From Kiritimatiellia bacterium (lineage in GTDB: Bacteria > Verrucomicrobiota > Kiritimatiellia > SLAD01), in contig SKZA01000256.1 in the NCBI GenBank assembly GCA_007127595.1, forward strand, positions 1 to 5,050: a stretch of 5,050 bases of DNA, given 5' to 3'. The notes beneath the pieces were generated by a model, which ran no database searches, was not told where the DNA came from, and saw only the letters and a program-made list of their open reading frames with translations. This document shows, piece by piece, positions 1 to 5,050 of the stretch; positions within the stretch are counted from its first letter, which is position 1, and each line of letters opens with the position of its first letter. A program made the position numbers and the translations under genes.

Positions 1-477
1 CAGGGCGACGACCGTCATGACAACCGAGCCGGCGGTCTCGGCCGTCGACACGACCGGGTTCCCGACCCCGCCCGTGCCCAACGTCGACGCACTTCGCACA
101 AAGACACTTGATAGCTGAACCGATCCGGCGATGCCGCCACCCGCAATCACCGCCAATGTCCATTTCACGGCCGGATCAAAGTCGGTCAAAACCGCCGCGG
201 ATATAAGGATGCACGCGATCACTGCCAAAGGCGATGCGATCGCATCGAGCGCGTTGTCCACCCAGGGAATGTAATACGCCAGGATCTCGCACAGGGCGGC
301 CGCGCCCAGAATGACGAACGCGGTATCCGACGTCATCCACGCCAGTTCGCCGCTGATCGGAATGTCCGCCATGCGCACGGCGACGTTCAGAATGAGCCAC
401 GGGAGAAAAACGCGGAATCCGCACGCAGCGCTTAATCCGATGCCCAGACAAATGAGCAGCCAATCCGTATTCATCAT
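1..477 (-). CDS. DUF4126 family integral membrane protein (C-terminus cut by window edge)
   Basis: This frame stays open from ATG at 477 (a second ATG follows at 474) to the left edge, giving 159 codons with no stop, so the C-terminus lies outside the window. The translation is strongly hydrophobic. Likely membrane segments lie near residues 7-33, 52-72, 83-99 and 105-125, with another beginning near 146. It resembles the DUF4126 family through a GLSAACGFRVFLP block near residues 14-26, an IPWVDNALDAIASP block near 70-83 and a glycine-rich GTGGVGNPVVSTAE stretch near 135-148. I know DUF4126 proteins as roughly 180-200 residues long, so most of the protein is present. The family's function is unknown to me, and an inner-membrane location is inferred from hydrophobicity. 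No alternative start is visible for several codons upstream, and the Shine-Dalgarno is weak (GGA about 3 nt upstream). It is transcribed divergently from the CPXCG gene. Confidence 0.82.
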   Translation of the reverse strand, partial: MMNTDWLLICLGIGLSAACGFRVFLPWLILNVAVRMADIPISGELAWMTSDTAFVILGAAALCEILAYYIPWVDNALDAIASPLAVIACILISAAVLTDFDPAVKWTLAVIAGGGIAGSVQLSSVFVRSASTLGTGGVGNPVVSTAETAGSVVMTVVAL

Positions 478-558
478 GTTCCAAATGTAATCCCGCGCCG
501 AATGACCGGCAATACGTTTAGACGTGCGGTTTCTTGAGAGAGTGTGTAGAGTTGAGCC
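478..558. other. Divergent intergenic region between the DUF4126 and CPXCG genes
   Basis: These 81 bp separate two divergently transcribed genes, so both promoters are expected here or just inside the genes. I looked for -35/-10 pairs on both strands. A TTGAGA at 534-539 resembles a -35 box, but a -10 at normal spacing would fall on the CPXCG start codon, so I do not call a promoter. No clear palindrome or repeat is visible. Confidence 0.5.
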
Positions 559-744
559 ATGGAAGATTATGTGACAGTTGTTTGTCCGTTCTGTGCGCAG
601 TCGTTTTCCGTCGACATCGATCGCACGGCCGGCGCCGATCAGGTCTTCATCGAAGACTGCGAGACGTGTTGCCGCCCCGTGCAGTTTCACGTCGCCATCG
701 ACGCGTCGGGTGAAATGTCGTGCGAGGTGACCGGAGAGGTATAG
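559..744 (+). CDS. CPXCG motif-containing cysteine-rich protein
   Basis: This is a complete 61-aa protein, close to the usual ~60 residues of the CPXCG cysteine-rich family (Pfam Cys_rich_CPXCG). It has a CPFC knuckle (C9, C12) and a second EDCETCC knuckle (C34, C37, C38), plus a lone C55. The Cys pairs suggest a small zinc-ribbon-like or other metal site. The G of the canonical CPxCG is replaced by Ala (A13). The conserved acidic stretch before the second Cys pair (IEDC) and the following RPVQFHV strand fit the family. The function is unknown and the protein should be cytoplasmic. An in-frame TGA at 553-555, two codons upstream, fixes ATG 559 as the first possible start, although the Shine-Dalgarno is weak. 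panC begins 72 nt downstream on the same strand and may be co-transcribed. Confidence 0.88.
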   Translation: MEDYVTVVCPFCAQSFSVDIDRTAGADQVFIEDCETCCRPVQFHVAIDASGEMSCEVTGEV

Positions 745-791
745 TGCGAGGTTGCACATTCCGCCCATTCGGCATGCCGGCTTCCGGGCCT

Positions 792-813
792 TTCGGACAG
801 CAGGCCGTCTGAA
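792..813 (+). promoter_or_regulatory. Possible RNA hairpin just upstream of panC
   Basis: TTCGGAC at 792-798 can pair with GTCTGAA at 807-813, giving a 7-bp stem with one G-U pair and an 8-nt loop. It ends three bases before the panC ATG. The only purine-rich bases that could serve as a Shine-Dalgarno (AGG at 802-804) fall in the loop. It has no U-tract, so it is not an intrinsic terminator. A regulatory role is inference, and a short stem like this can occur by chance in GC-rich DNA. Confidence 0.25.
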
Positions 814-816
814 CCG

Positions 817-1680
817 ATGTTCATGCAAACGATCCGAACCATTCAAGAGATGCAACAGTGGACCGCGGGGGCGCAATGCGAAGAGAAACGCGTCGCTCTC
901 GTGCCGACCATGGGCTATCTTCATGAAGGGCATCTGTCCCTGATCCGCCTGGCGCGTGAGCAGGCCGATCTCACGGTGGTCAGCCTATTCGTCAATCCCG
1001 CCCAGTTCGCGCCGAACGAGGATTTTGAGCGCTATCCGCGCGATTACGCGCGTGACGAAGAACGCTGCGCCGGCGAGAACGTTGATGTCCTATTTCATCC
1101 GTCCGCGGACGAAATGTACGCGGAGGGGCATAGTGTCTATGTGGAAGACACCAACATATCGCGGATTCTCGAAGGCGAATTCCGGCCCGGCCATTTTCGC
1201 GGCGTTCTGACCGTGGTCGCCAAACTCTTTCTCGCGGTGCTGCCCGACGTCGCCGTCTTCGGGCGCAAGGACGCGCAGCAGCTCTGGTTGCTGCGCAAGA
1301 TGGCGCGCGACCTTAATTTCCGGGTGGAGATCAGCGCCGGCCCGACGGTGCGCGAATCCGATGGGCTGGCCATGAGTTCGCGCAACGCATATCTTAAAGG
1401 GGCCCTACGCGAACAGGCCGTGTGCCTGTATCGCGCGTTGCAGGAAGCAAAGCGCCATTATCAGGACGGCGAACGCAACGTGTACGTATTGCGCAAGGCC
1501 ATGCTGGACATCGTTACCGCCGAGCCCGACGCGCGCATGGAATACATTGAGATTGTTGACGCCGAAACCTTTTCGCCGATAACCGTTGTATATCGCCCGG
1601 CGCTGGCCCTCCTGGCCGTGCGACTCGGTGAAACACGGCTCATCGATAATATGGATCTAGCCGGCAAGGAGCCCGATTGA
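817..1680 (+). CDS. panC: Pantoate--beta-alanine ligase (pantothenate synthetase)
   Basis: PanC catalyses the ATP-dependent joining of D-pantoate and beta-alanine through a pantoyl-adenylate, the last step of pantothenate (vitamin B5) synthesis, in the cytoplasm. The 287 residues match the usual ~280-290. The nucleotidyltransferase signature PTMGYLHEGH lies at 30-39, with the HxGH histidines H36 and H39. Substrate-binding blocks follow: VSLFVNPAQFAPNEDFERYP at 55-74, RPGHFRGVLTVVAKLF at 123-138, GRKDAQQ at 149-155 (K151, D152 and the Gln pair), and the KMSKS-like AMSSRN at 185-190. The Glu I recall before the catalytic KD in some orthologues is Arg here (R150), which I regard as tolerated variation. 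ATG at 817 is chosen. ATG at 823 is a near-equivalent alternative, and neither has a strong Shine-Dalgarno. The stop codon overlaps the next gene's start. No panB or panD is in the window. Confidence 0.97.
   Translation: MFMQTIRTIQEMQQWTAGAQCEEKRVALVPTMGYLHEGHLSLIRLAREQADLTVVSLFVNPAQFAPNEDFERYPRDYARDEERCAGENVDVLFHPSADEMYAEGHSVYVEDTNISRILEGEFRPGHFRGVLTVVAKLFLAVLPDVAVFGRKDAQQLWLLRKMARDLNFRVEISAGPTVRESDGLAMSSRNAYLKGALREQAVCLYRALQEAKRHYQDGERNVYVLRKAMLDIVTAEPDARMEYIEIVDAETFSPITVVYRPALALLAVRLGETRLIDNMDLAGKEPD
1666..1671 (+). promoter_or_regulatory. Ribosome binding site for the MBL-fold gene, inside the end of panC
   Basis: AAGGAG lies five bases before TTG 1677 and is the best Shine-Dalgarno sequence in the window. 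It supports the unusual TTG start and translational coupling: ribosomes ending on the panC TGA (1678-1680) would stop on top of the new start in the TTGA overlap. Confidence 0.8.
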
Positions 1681-2657
1681 ATCTACGCCCGTTTCTGCGT
1701 TCGCTGGAAGAAGTGAACCGTCATCCGCCTTCCTTTGACCTCAACCCCGCCCGCGAAAAGGCGCTGCTGGATATCGGACGCTATCTGGAAACCCATATCC
1801 GGTCCGGCCAGCCGTTCGACCTTAAGACGGTCCATCCGAATCCGTTGTGGCAGGTCTTCGAAGAGCGCCTGCACGACGCGCTGACACGCGCGCGCGACAT
1901 GAATCTGCCGCCGGGCGCGTGTCGGATGCATCAGTGGTACAGCAGCGGCGTCATCTTCCAGACGCGCGACAGTGTGCTCGGCTTCGATATCGTGCCCATG
2001 CGCCGCCTCTATGGCTGGGAGGACCGGTTCGCGCAAACCGAACAACTGGCCGACTGGCTGGACGCCCTGTTTATTACGCATCGCCACGAAGACCATCATG
2101 ATCCCGATCTCGTGCGCGCCATGTTGAAAGCCGGGAAACCCGTCCACATGCCTGAAGCGCTTGCACAGACGTGGAAAGAATCGCCCTGTCTGATGCCCGT
2201 TCGACACGACGATCAATGGGACGTGGCGGCCGTGCGCGTGCATGCGCGGCGCGGCATTCATGTCTGGCGCGACGATGATCGCGAACTGCCGCTTTGCGTG
2301 TACGAAGTCGTCTGGCCCGACCAGCGCGCGATCGTATACGGCGGGGACGTGGACTACACCAAGGTGCTCGAACGCAGCGACGACCTGGCCATCGACGCGT
2401 TTTTCCTGCCCTGGCGCGCGCCCAACGCGTCATACGAGGAAGGCCACGAACAGCAAATCGGTCCGCTACACGAAGCCGTGCAGCAGGCGTTGGATAAGCT
2501 TAATCCGGCCATGCTCTTCTACGAACACTGTGCCGAACTCGAACACGTCTACGACGGGTTCGCCGCCTCCTTTGATATGGCGTTGGATTTGAAGAAGCGC
2601 CTGCCTGTCCGATCCGAGTTGCTCTTCTGGGGCGAGCACATCGATCTGCCGCACTGA
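1677..2657 (+). CDS. Metallo-beta-lactamase-fold metal-dependent hydrolase, substrate unknown
   Basis: This 326-aa protein carries the metallo-beta-lactamase signature HRHEDH at 135-140 (H135, H137, D139, H140), after the hydrophobic strand LDALFIT. Further likely metal ligands are H189 (VRVHA), D224 in YGGDVDY and possibly H284 (FYEHC), spaced as in the superfamily. The pattern supports a dinuclear zinc-type hydrolase fold. The first ~85 residues are mostly charged and helical in character and precede the core; I do not recognise them. The section MHQWYSSGVIFQT at 84-96 probably starts the beta-sandwich. No signal peptide or membrane segment is seen, so it should be cytoplasmic. UlaG-like lactonases and other MBL families are possible, but no substrate can be assigned. 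The TTG start overlaps the panC stop by four bases and has a strong Shine-Dalgarno. The coupling suggests co-expression with panC but does not prove a pantothenate role. Confidence 0.88.
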   Translation: MNLRPFLRSLEEVNRHPPSFDLNPAREKALLDIGRYLETHIRSGQPFDLKTVHPNPLWQVFEERLHDALTRARDMNLPPGACRMHQWYSSGVIFQTRDSVLGFDIVPMRRLYGWEDRFAQTEQLADWLDALFITHRHEDHHDPDLVRAMLKAGKPVHMPEALAQTWKESPCLMPVRHDDQWDVAAVRVHARRGIHVWRDDDRELPLCVYEVVWPDQRAIVYGGDVDYTKVLERSDDLAIDAFFLPWRAPNASYEEGHEQQIGPLHEAVQQALDKLNPAMLFYEHCAELEHVYDGFAASFDMALDLKKRLPVRSELLFWGEHIDLPH

Positions 2658-2665
2658 CCGCCGAC

Positions 2666-2810
2666 TTTTCCAACGATTGGAAAAATCGTCAAAAAAAGTT
2701 CCAACGATTGGAAAAATCGGGTCCAAATTTTCCAACGATTGGAAAAAATCCCGAAAAATCTTCCAACGATTGGAAAAGTGGGCTGATTTTCGTTCCAACG
2801 ATTGGAAAAA
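2666..2810. repeat. Five-copy phased palindromic repeat array, core TTCCAACGATTGGAA
   Basis: Five identical 15-bp cores start at 2668, 2699, 2730, 2761 and 2793, so the period is 31, 31, 31 and 32 bp. Each core is TTCCAA-CGA-TTGGAA, a 6-bp inverted repeat around CGA. In copies 1 and 3 the arms extend to 8 bp (TTTTCCAA with TTGGAAAA). All five have CGA on the + strand, so they are also direct repeats. The intervening 16-17 bp differ in sequence but are AT-rich, and each core is followed by an A run. Extrapolating the register finds no sixth copy on either side. The period is about three helical turns, which would put the sites on one DNA face. Possible roles are a multi-site operator for the downstream clc gene, a chromosome-organisation site, or a dispersed genomic repeat. 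No stem is followed by a T-tract, so classical termination is not supported. Confidence 0.93.
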
Positions 2811-2864
2811 CCGTGTTCCACTTTGTTCATGACATGAGAACCCGCTCAGGATACAGATAGTCGC
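2811..2864 (+). other. Leader between the repeat array and the clc gene
   Basis: This 54-bp stretch must hold the translation signals, and perhaps the promoter, of the ClC gene. It contains the 11-bp odd palindrome TCATGACATGA at 2827-2837, overlapping a GTTC-N9-GAAC dyad at 2825-2841. TTGTTC at 2823-2828 and GATACA at 2850-2855 are weak -35/-10 look-alikes about 21 bp apart, too far for a confident promoter call. CAGGA at 2847-2851 lies 13 nt before the ATG, so the ribosome binding site is weak. Confidence 0.35.
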
Positions 2865-4964
2865 ATGCAACCTGTAGCCTCCACGCAACCGCTGAATCGT
2901 GTCCGGCGCCTGGCCCTTTGGTGGCGGCGCATAGGCGCGGACTGGCTGGAACGCGCAAAGATGCGCGAACAGGCGTTCATGATCGCCGTGGCGATTGTCA
3001 TTGGGGTGCTGTGCGGGTTCGGCGGCGTGGGCTTCCGGTATCTGGTGGAATTGATGCACCTTGTCTTCTGGGGCGACTGGCATGCGACGCCGTCGTATCT
3101 GGCCGGCCTCCCCGTGTGGCGCCTGATTCTCATTCCCGCCCTGGGCGGTCTCATTGTCGGCCCGATCGTGTATATCCTGGTGCGTGAAGCCCGAGGGCAC
3201 GGCGTCCCGGAGGTGATGGCGGCCGTAGCGACGCAGGACGGCGTGATTCGAGGGCGTGTGGCGCTGGCGAAGTCCTTCGCTTCCGCCGTGACCATCGGTT
3301 CCGGCGGCTCGGCGGGGCCCGAAGGGCCGATCATTCAGATCGGGTCGGCGATCGGCTCGAAAGTGGGACAGGTGTTCCAGGTTTCCCGGAAACGCTTGCG
3401 CACGTTCGTGGCCTGCGGCGCCGCCGCGGGGTTGGCCGCGACCTTCAACGCGCCGATCGCGGGGTCGCTATTTGCCGTGGAAGTGATTCTTGGACAGTTC
3501 GGCGTGGCGCAGTTCGGGCCTATCGTGATCTCGGCGGTCATCGCGACGGTCATTTCGCGCCATTATCTCGGGGGCGAAGCGGTGTTTTCCGTGCCGCCGT
3601 ATGAGTTGGTCAGCGCGATGGAATTGGGCCCGTACCTGATTCTCGGGGTCGTGTGCGGTCTGATGTCCGTGGTGCTGATCCGCGTCCTGTATCGGACGGA
3701 GGACGCATTCGAACATTTCAACCGTTGTCCGAACTGGATGAAGCCGATGATCGGCGGTCTGATGTTGGGCTTGATGGGCTGGATGATCCCGCACGTGTAC
3801 GGTGATGGCGAATTCGTCATCAACATGATCCTGAACGATCAATTGACGTGGTGGCTTTTGCTGGCGTTGGTGTTTGCGAAGTTGGCCGCCACAGCGTTTA
3901 CGCTCGGGTCCGGCGGGAGCGGCGGCGTGTTTGCCCCTTCGTTATTCCTCGGCGCGGCGGCCGGCGGGGTGGTGGGATTTCTGGTTGTGACGGTCATGGG
4001 CGATTCAGCCGGCGCACCGGGCGGGTATGCCTTGGTCGGTATGGGCGGCTTGGTGGCGGGCACGATCCATGCGCCGATCACAGCGATTATCATGATCTTC
4101 GAGATAACGGACAGCTATCAAATTATACTCCCGCTGATGTTGGTCTGCATCATCAGTATTCTCATTTCCACGCGCTTCAACCGCGAATCGATCTATACGC
4201 TCAAACTCTTGCGCCAGGGAATTGATCTGTTCCGGGGCCAGTCGCTGGATGTCCTCAAGCCCTTTCATGTGCGCGATGTCGTGCGCGATCAGAAGGATGT
4301 CATCGATCCTAACACGGCGATTCACGAAGTCATTGATCGTGCCGTCGAGGGCGGCGGCACGCAGTTTTATGTCGCCTCCGACGATCGCCGGTTGCATGGC
4401 GTGATTCTGCTCGGTGAATTGAGTCGTGTCATGACGCGGCGCGAGGGCTTGGAGCAGGTCCTGCTGGCGGAAGATTTGGCGCATCACGAATTCCCGGTGT
4501 GCGTGCCGGAAGAACCGTTAAATCGCGCGTTGCTCAAGTTCGAAGAGTCGGGCTTGTCGGAGCTACCGGTTGTTGACGACATGAACCGCCGCGTCCTTGT
4601 GGGCGTGGTCCGGTATACGGAAGTAGTCGCGCTATACAATCAGGAACTCATGAAGCGGGACACGGCCGACGGGGTGGCCACGAGGGTGGGGCTCTCGGAC
4701 CGAATGGATAAGGTGAAGATTGTTGAAGGCATTTCCATGATTGAATGGGAACCGCCGCCCACCATGTGGGGGCGGACCTTGGCGGACATTCGGTTGCCCT
4801 CGAAATATAACGTGCGCGTCATGCTTGTGAAGAAGCGGCGCGGTACGGGGCGCGCGGGGGAAATTGTCCCGGTCTCGCCCGGGCACGATTATCGCATCGA
4901 AGAGGGCGACACCTTTATCCTGTACGGACCCGACAGCGCCCTGGAAAATGTGCCGCAGGTGTGA
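2865..4964 (+). CDS. ClC-family chloride channel/transporter with CBS pair and TrkA-C-like domain
   Basis: This 699-aa inner-membrane protein should move chloride or a related anion. The ClC core spans about residues 36-440. It has filter motif GHGVP at 111-115 (GSGIP in E. coli ClcA), GPEGP at 151-155 with gating Glu E153, NAPIAGSLFAVE ending at E206, GVFAP at 354-358 and Y444, aligned with the central Tyr445. The position matching the internal proton Glu203 is V207, and the filter Ser107 is H112. Two CBS domains follow (about 466-525 and 533-592), usually nucleotide-sensing. The last ~85 residues (about 612-699, with GRTLADIRLPSKYNV and IEEGDTFILYGP) look like a TrkA-C/RCK-C ligand domain. 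The loss of the proton Glu suggests channel-like or uncoupled transport, but this is inference. ATG 2865 gives a short basic N-terminal lead; ATG 2961 is a less likely alternative. The gene sits between two repeat arrays. Confidence 0.95.
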   Translation: MQPVASTQPLNRVRRLALWWRRIGADWLERAKMREQAFMIAVAIVIGVLCGFGGVGFRYLVELMHLVFWGDWHATPSYLAGLPVWRLILIPALGGLIVGPIVYILVREARGHGVPEVMAAVATQDGVIRGRVALAKSFASAVTIGSGGSAGPEGPIIQIGSAIGSKVGQVFQVSRKRLRTFVACGAAAGLAATFNAPIAGSLFAVEVILGQFGVAQFGPIVISAVIATVISRHYLGGEAVFSVPPYELVSAMELGPYLILGVVCGLMSVVLIRVLYRTEDAFEHFNRCPNWMKPMIGGLMLGLMGWMIPHVYGDGEFVINMILNDQLTWWLLLALVFAKLAATAFTLGSGGSGGVFAPSLFLGAAAGGVVGFLVVTVMGDSAGAPGGYALVGMGGLVAGTIHAPITAIIMIFEITDSYQIILPLMLVCIISILISTRFNRESIYTLKLLRQGIDLFRGQSLDVLKPFHVRDVVRDQKDVIDPNTAIHEVIDRAVEGGGTQFYVASDDRRLHGVILLGELSRVMTRREGLEQVLLAEDLAHHEFPVCVPEEPLNRALLKFEESGLSELPVVDDMNRRVLVGVVRYTEVVALYNQELMKRDTADGVATRVGLSDRMDKVKIVEGISMIEWEPPPTMWGRTLADIRLPSKYNVRVMLVKKRRGTGRAGEIVPVSPGHDYRIEEGDTFILYGPDSALENVPQV

Positions 4965-4970
4965 AGCGTG

Positions 4971-5050
4971 AGACGTAAGAAGTAAGAAGTCAGAAGTAAG
5001 AAGTAAGAAGTCAGAAGTAAGAAGTAAGAAGTCAGAAGTAAGAAGTAAGA
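4971..5050. repeat. Heptamer tandem repeat with 21-bp higher-order unit (continues past window)
   Basis: Eleven successive 7-bp units and a 3-base remainder run to the window end. The first is AGACGTA, one mismatch from consensus; the rest alternate strictly as AGAAGTA, AGAAGTA, AGAAGTC. The C-ending units fall at 4985-4991, 5006-5012 and 5027-5033, so the true period is 21 bp. The + strand is almost pure A/G apart from one T (and one C in every third unit). The array starts six bases after the clc stop. Its full length is unknown. Strand slippage could change copy number. It has no hairpin and is not a terminator. Confidence 0.95.

Noticed and set aside
176..484. 102-codon minus-strand frame starting at 484
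   Set aside because: It is Arg/His/Gly-rich and out of frame with the overlapping DUF4126 frame, whose translation is hydrophobic and shows recognisable motifs.
1683..2261. 192-codon minus-strand frame antisense to the MBL gene
   Set aside because: It lies wholly inside a gene with a clear catalytic motif. Long antisense frames are expected in GC-rich DNA.
2666..2684. First palindrome as the terminator of the panC-MBL unit
   Set aside because: The 8-bp stem is AT-rich and is followed by TCGTC and then A's, with no T-tract on the + strand.
2666..2810. CRISPR-like array of repeats and unique spacers
   Set aside because: Repeats of 15 bp and spacers of 16-17 bp are far shorter than in CRISPR arrays, and no cas gene is present.
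2816..2827. TTCCACTTTG as a sixth degenerate repeat copy
   Set aside because: It starts 23 bp after copy 5, out of the 31-bp register, and matches only the first five bases of the core.
2825..2841. GTTC-N9-GAAC dyad overlapping TCATGACATGA as an operator
   Set aside because: The two symmetries have different centres and the arms are short. A single occurrence is not enough to call a site.
2466..3200. Minus-strand open frames of 93-244 codons across the repeat array, with recurring SNRWK or FQSLE peptides
   Set aside because: The peptide repeats come only from the DNA palindromes, and the 31-bp period shifts frame each time. The frames also overlap the ends of two well-supported genes on the other strand.

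Overview
The window comes from a GC-rich bacterial chromosome. It holds five protein genes: one cut by the left edge and four complete ones on the + strand. No rRNA, tRNA, transposase or CRISPR-Cas gene is visible. The gene content (pantothenate synthesis, a CPXCG zinc-ribbon-like protein, a DUF4126 membrane protein, a ClC protein with cytoplasmic regulatory domains) suits a free-living environmental bacterium. The two intergenic repeat styles, a TTCCAA-N3-TTGGAA palindrome array and an AGAAGTA/AGAAGTC heptamer array, remind me of uncultured PVC-group genomes such as Kiritimatiellota or Lentisphaerota. That placement is recollection only and has low confidence.

Layout. Positions 1-477 (- strand) carry the N-terminal 159 codons of a DUF4126 integral membrane protein. 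It diverges from a + strand group: a 61-aa CPXCG cysteine-rich protein (559-744), panC (817-1680) and a metallo-beta-lactamase-fold hydrolase of unknown substrate (1677-2657). The hydrolase starts at a TTG that overlaps the panC stop by four bases and has a strong Shine-Dalgarno inside the end of panC, so the two are probably translationally coupled. PanC joins pantoate and beta-alanine to make pantothenate, the precursor of coenzyme A. Whether the hydrolase acts in that pathway cannot be told from sequence.

Positions 2658-2864 form an AT-rich intergenic region. It holds five perfect copies of the 15-bp palindrome TTCCAACGATTGGAA whose starts are 31, 31, 31 and 32 bp apart, close to three helical turns. 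The 16-17 bp between copies differ. All copies have the same orientation, and runs of A are roughly in phase with the helix. This is the most striking non-coding structure in the window.

Positions 2865-4964 encode a 699-aa ClC-family chloride channel or transporter with a CBS pair and a C-terminal TrkA-C/RCK-C-like domain. It keeps the gating glutamate and the central tyrosine but has Val at the internal proton-glutamate position and His in place of the selectivity-filter Ser. Immediately after it, 4971-5050 is a 7-bp tandem repeat organised into 21-bp higher-order units, running off the right edge. The clc gene is therefore bracketed by two unrelated repeat arrays.
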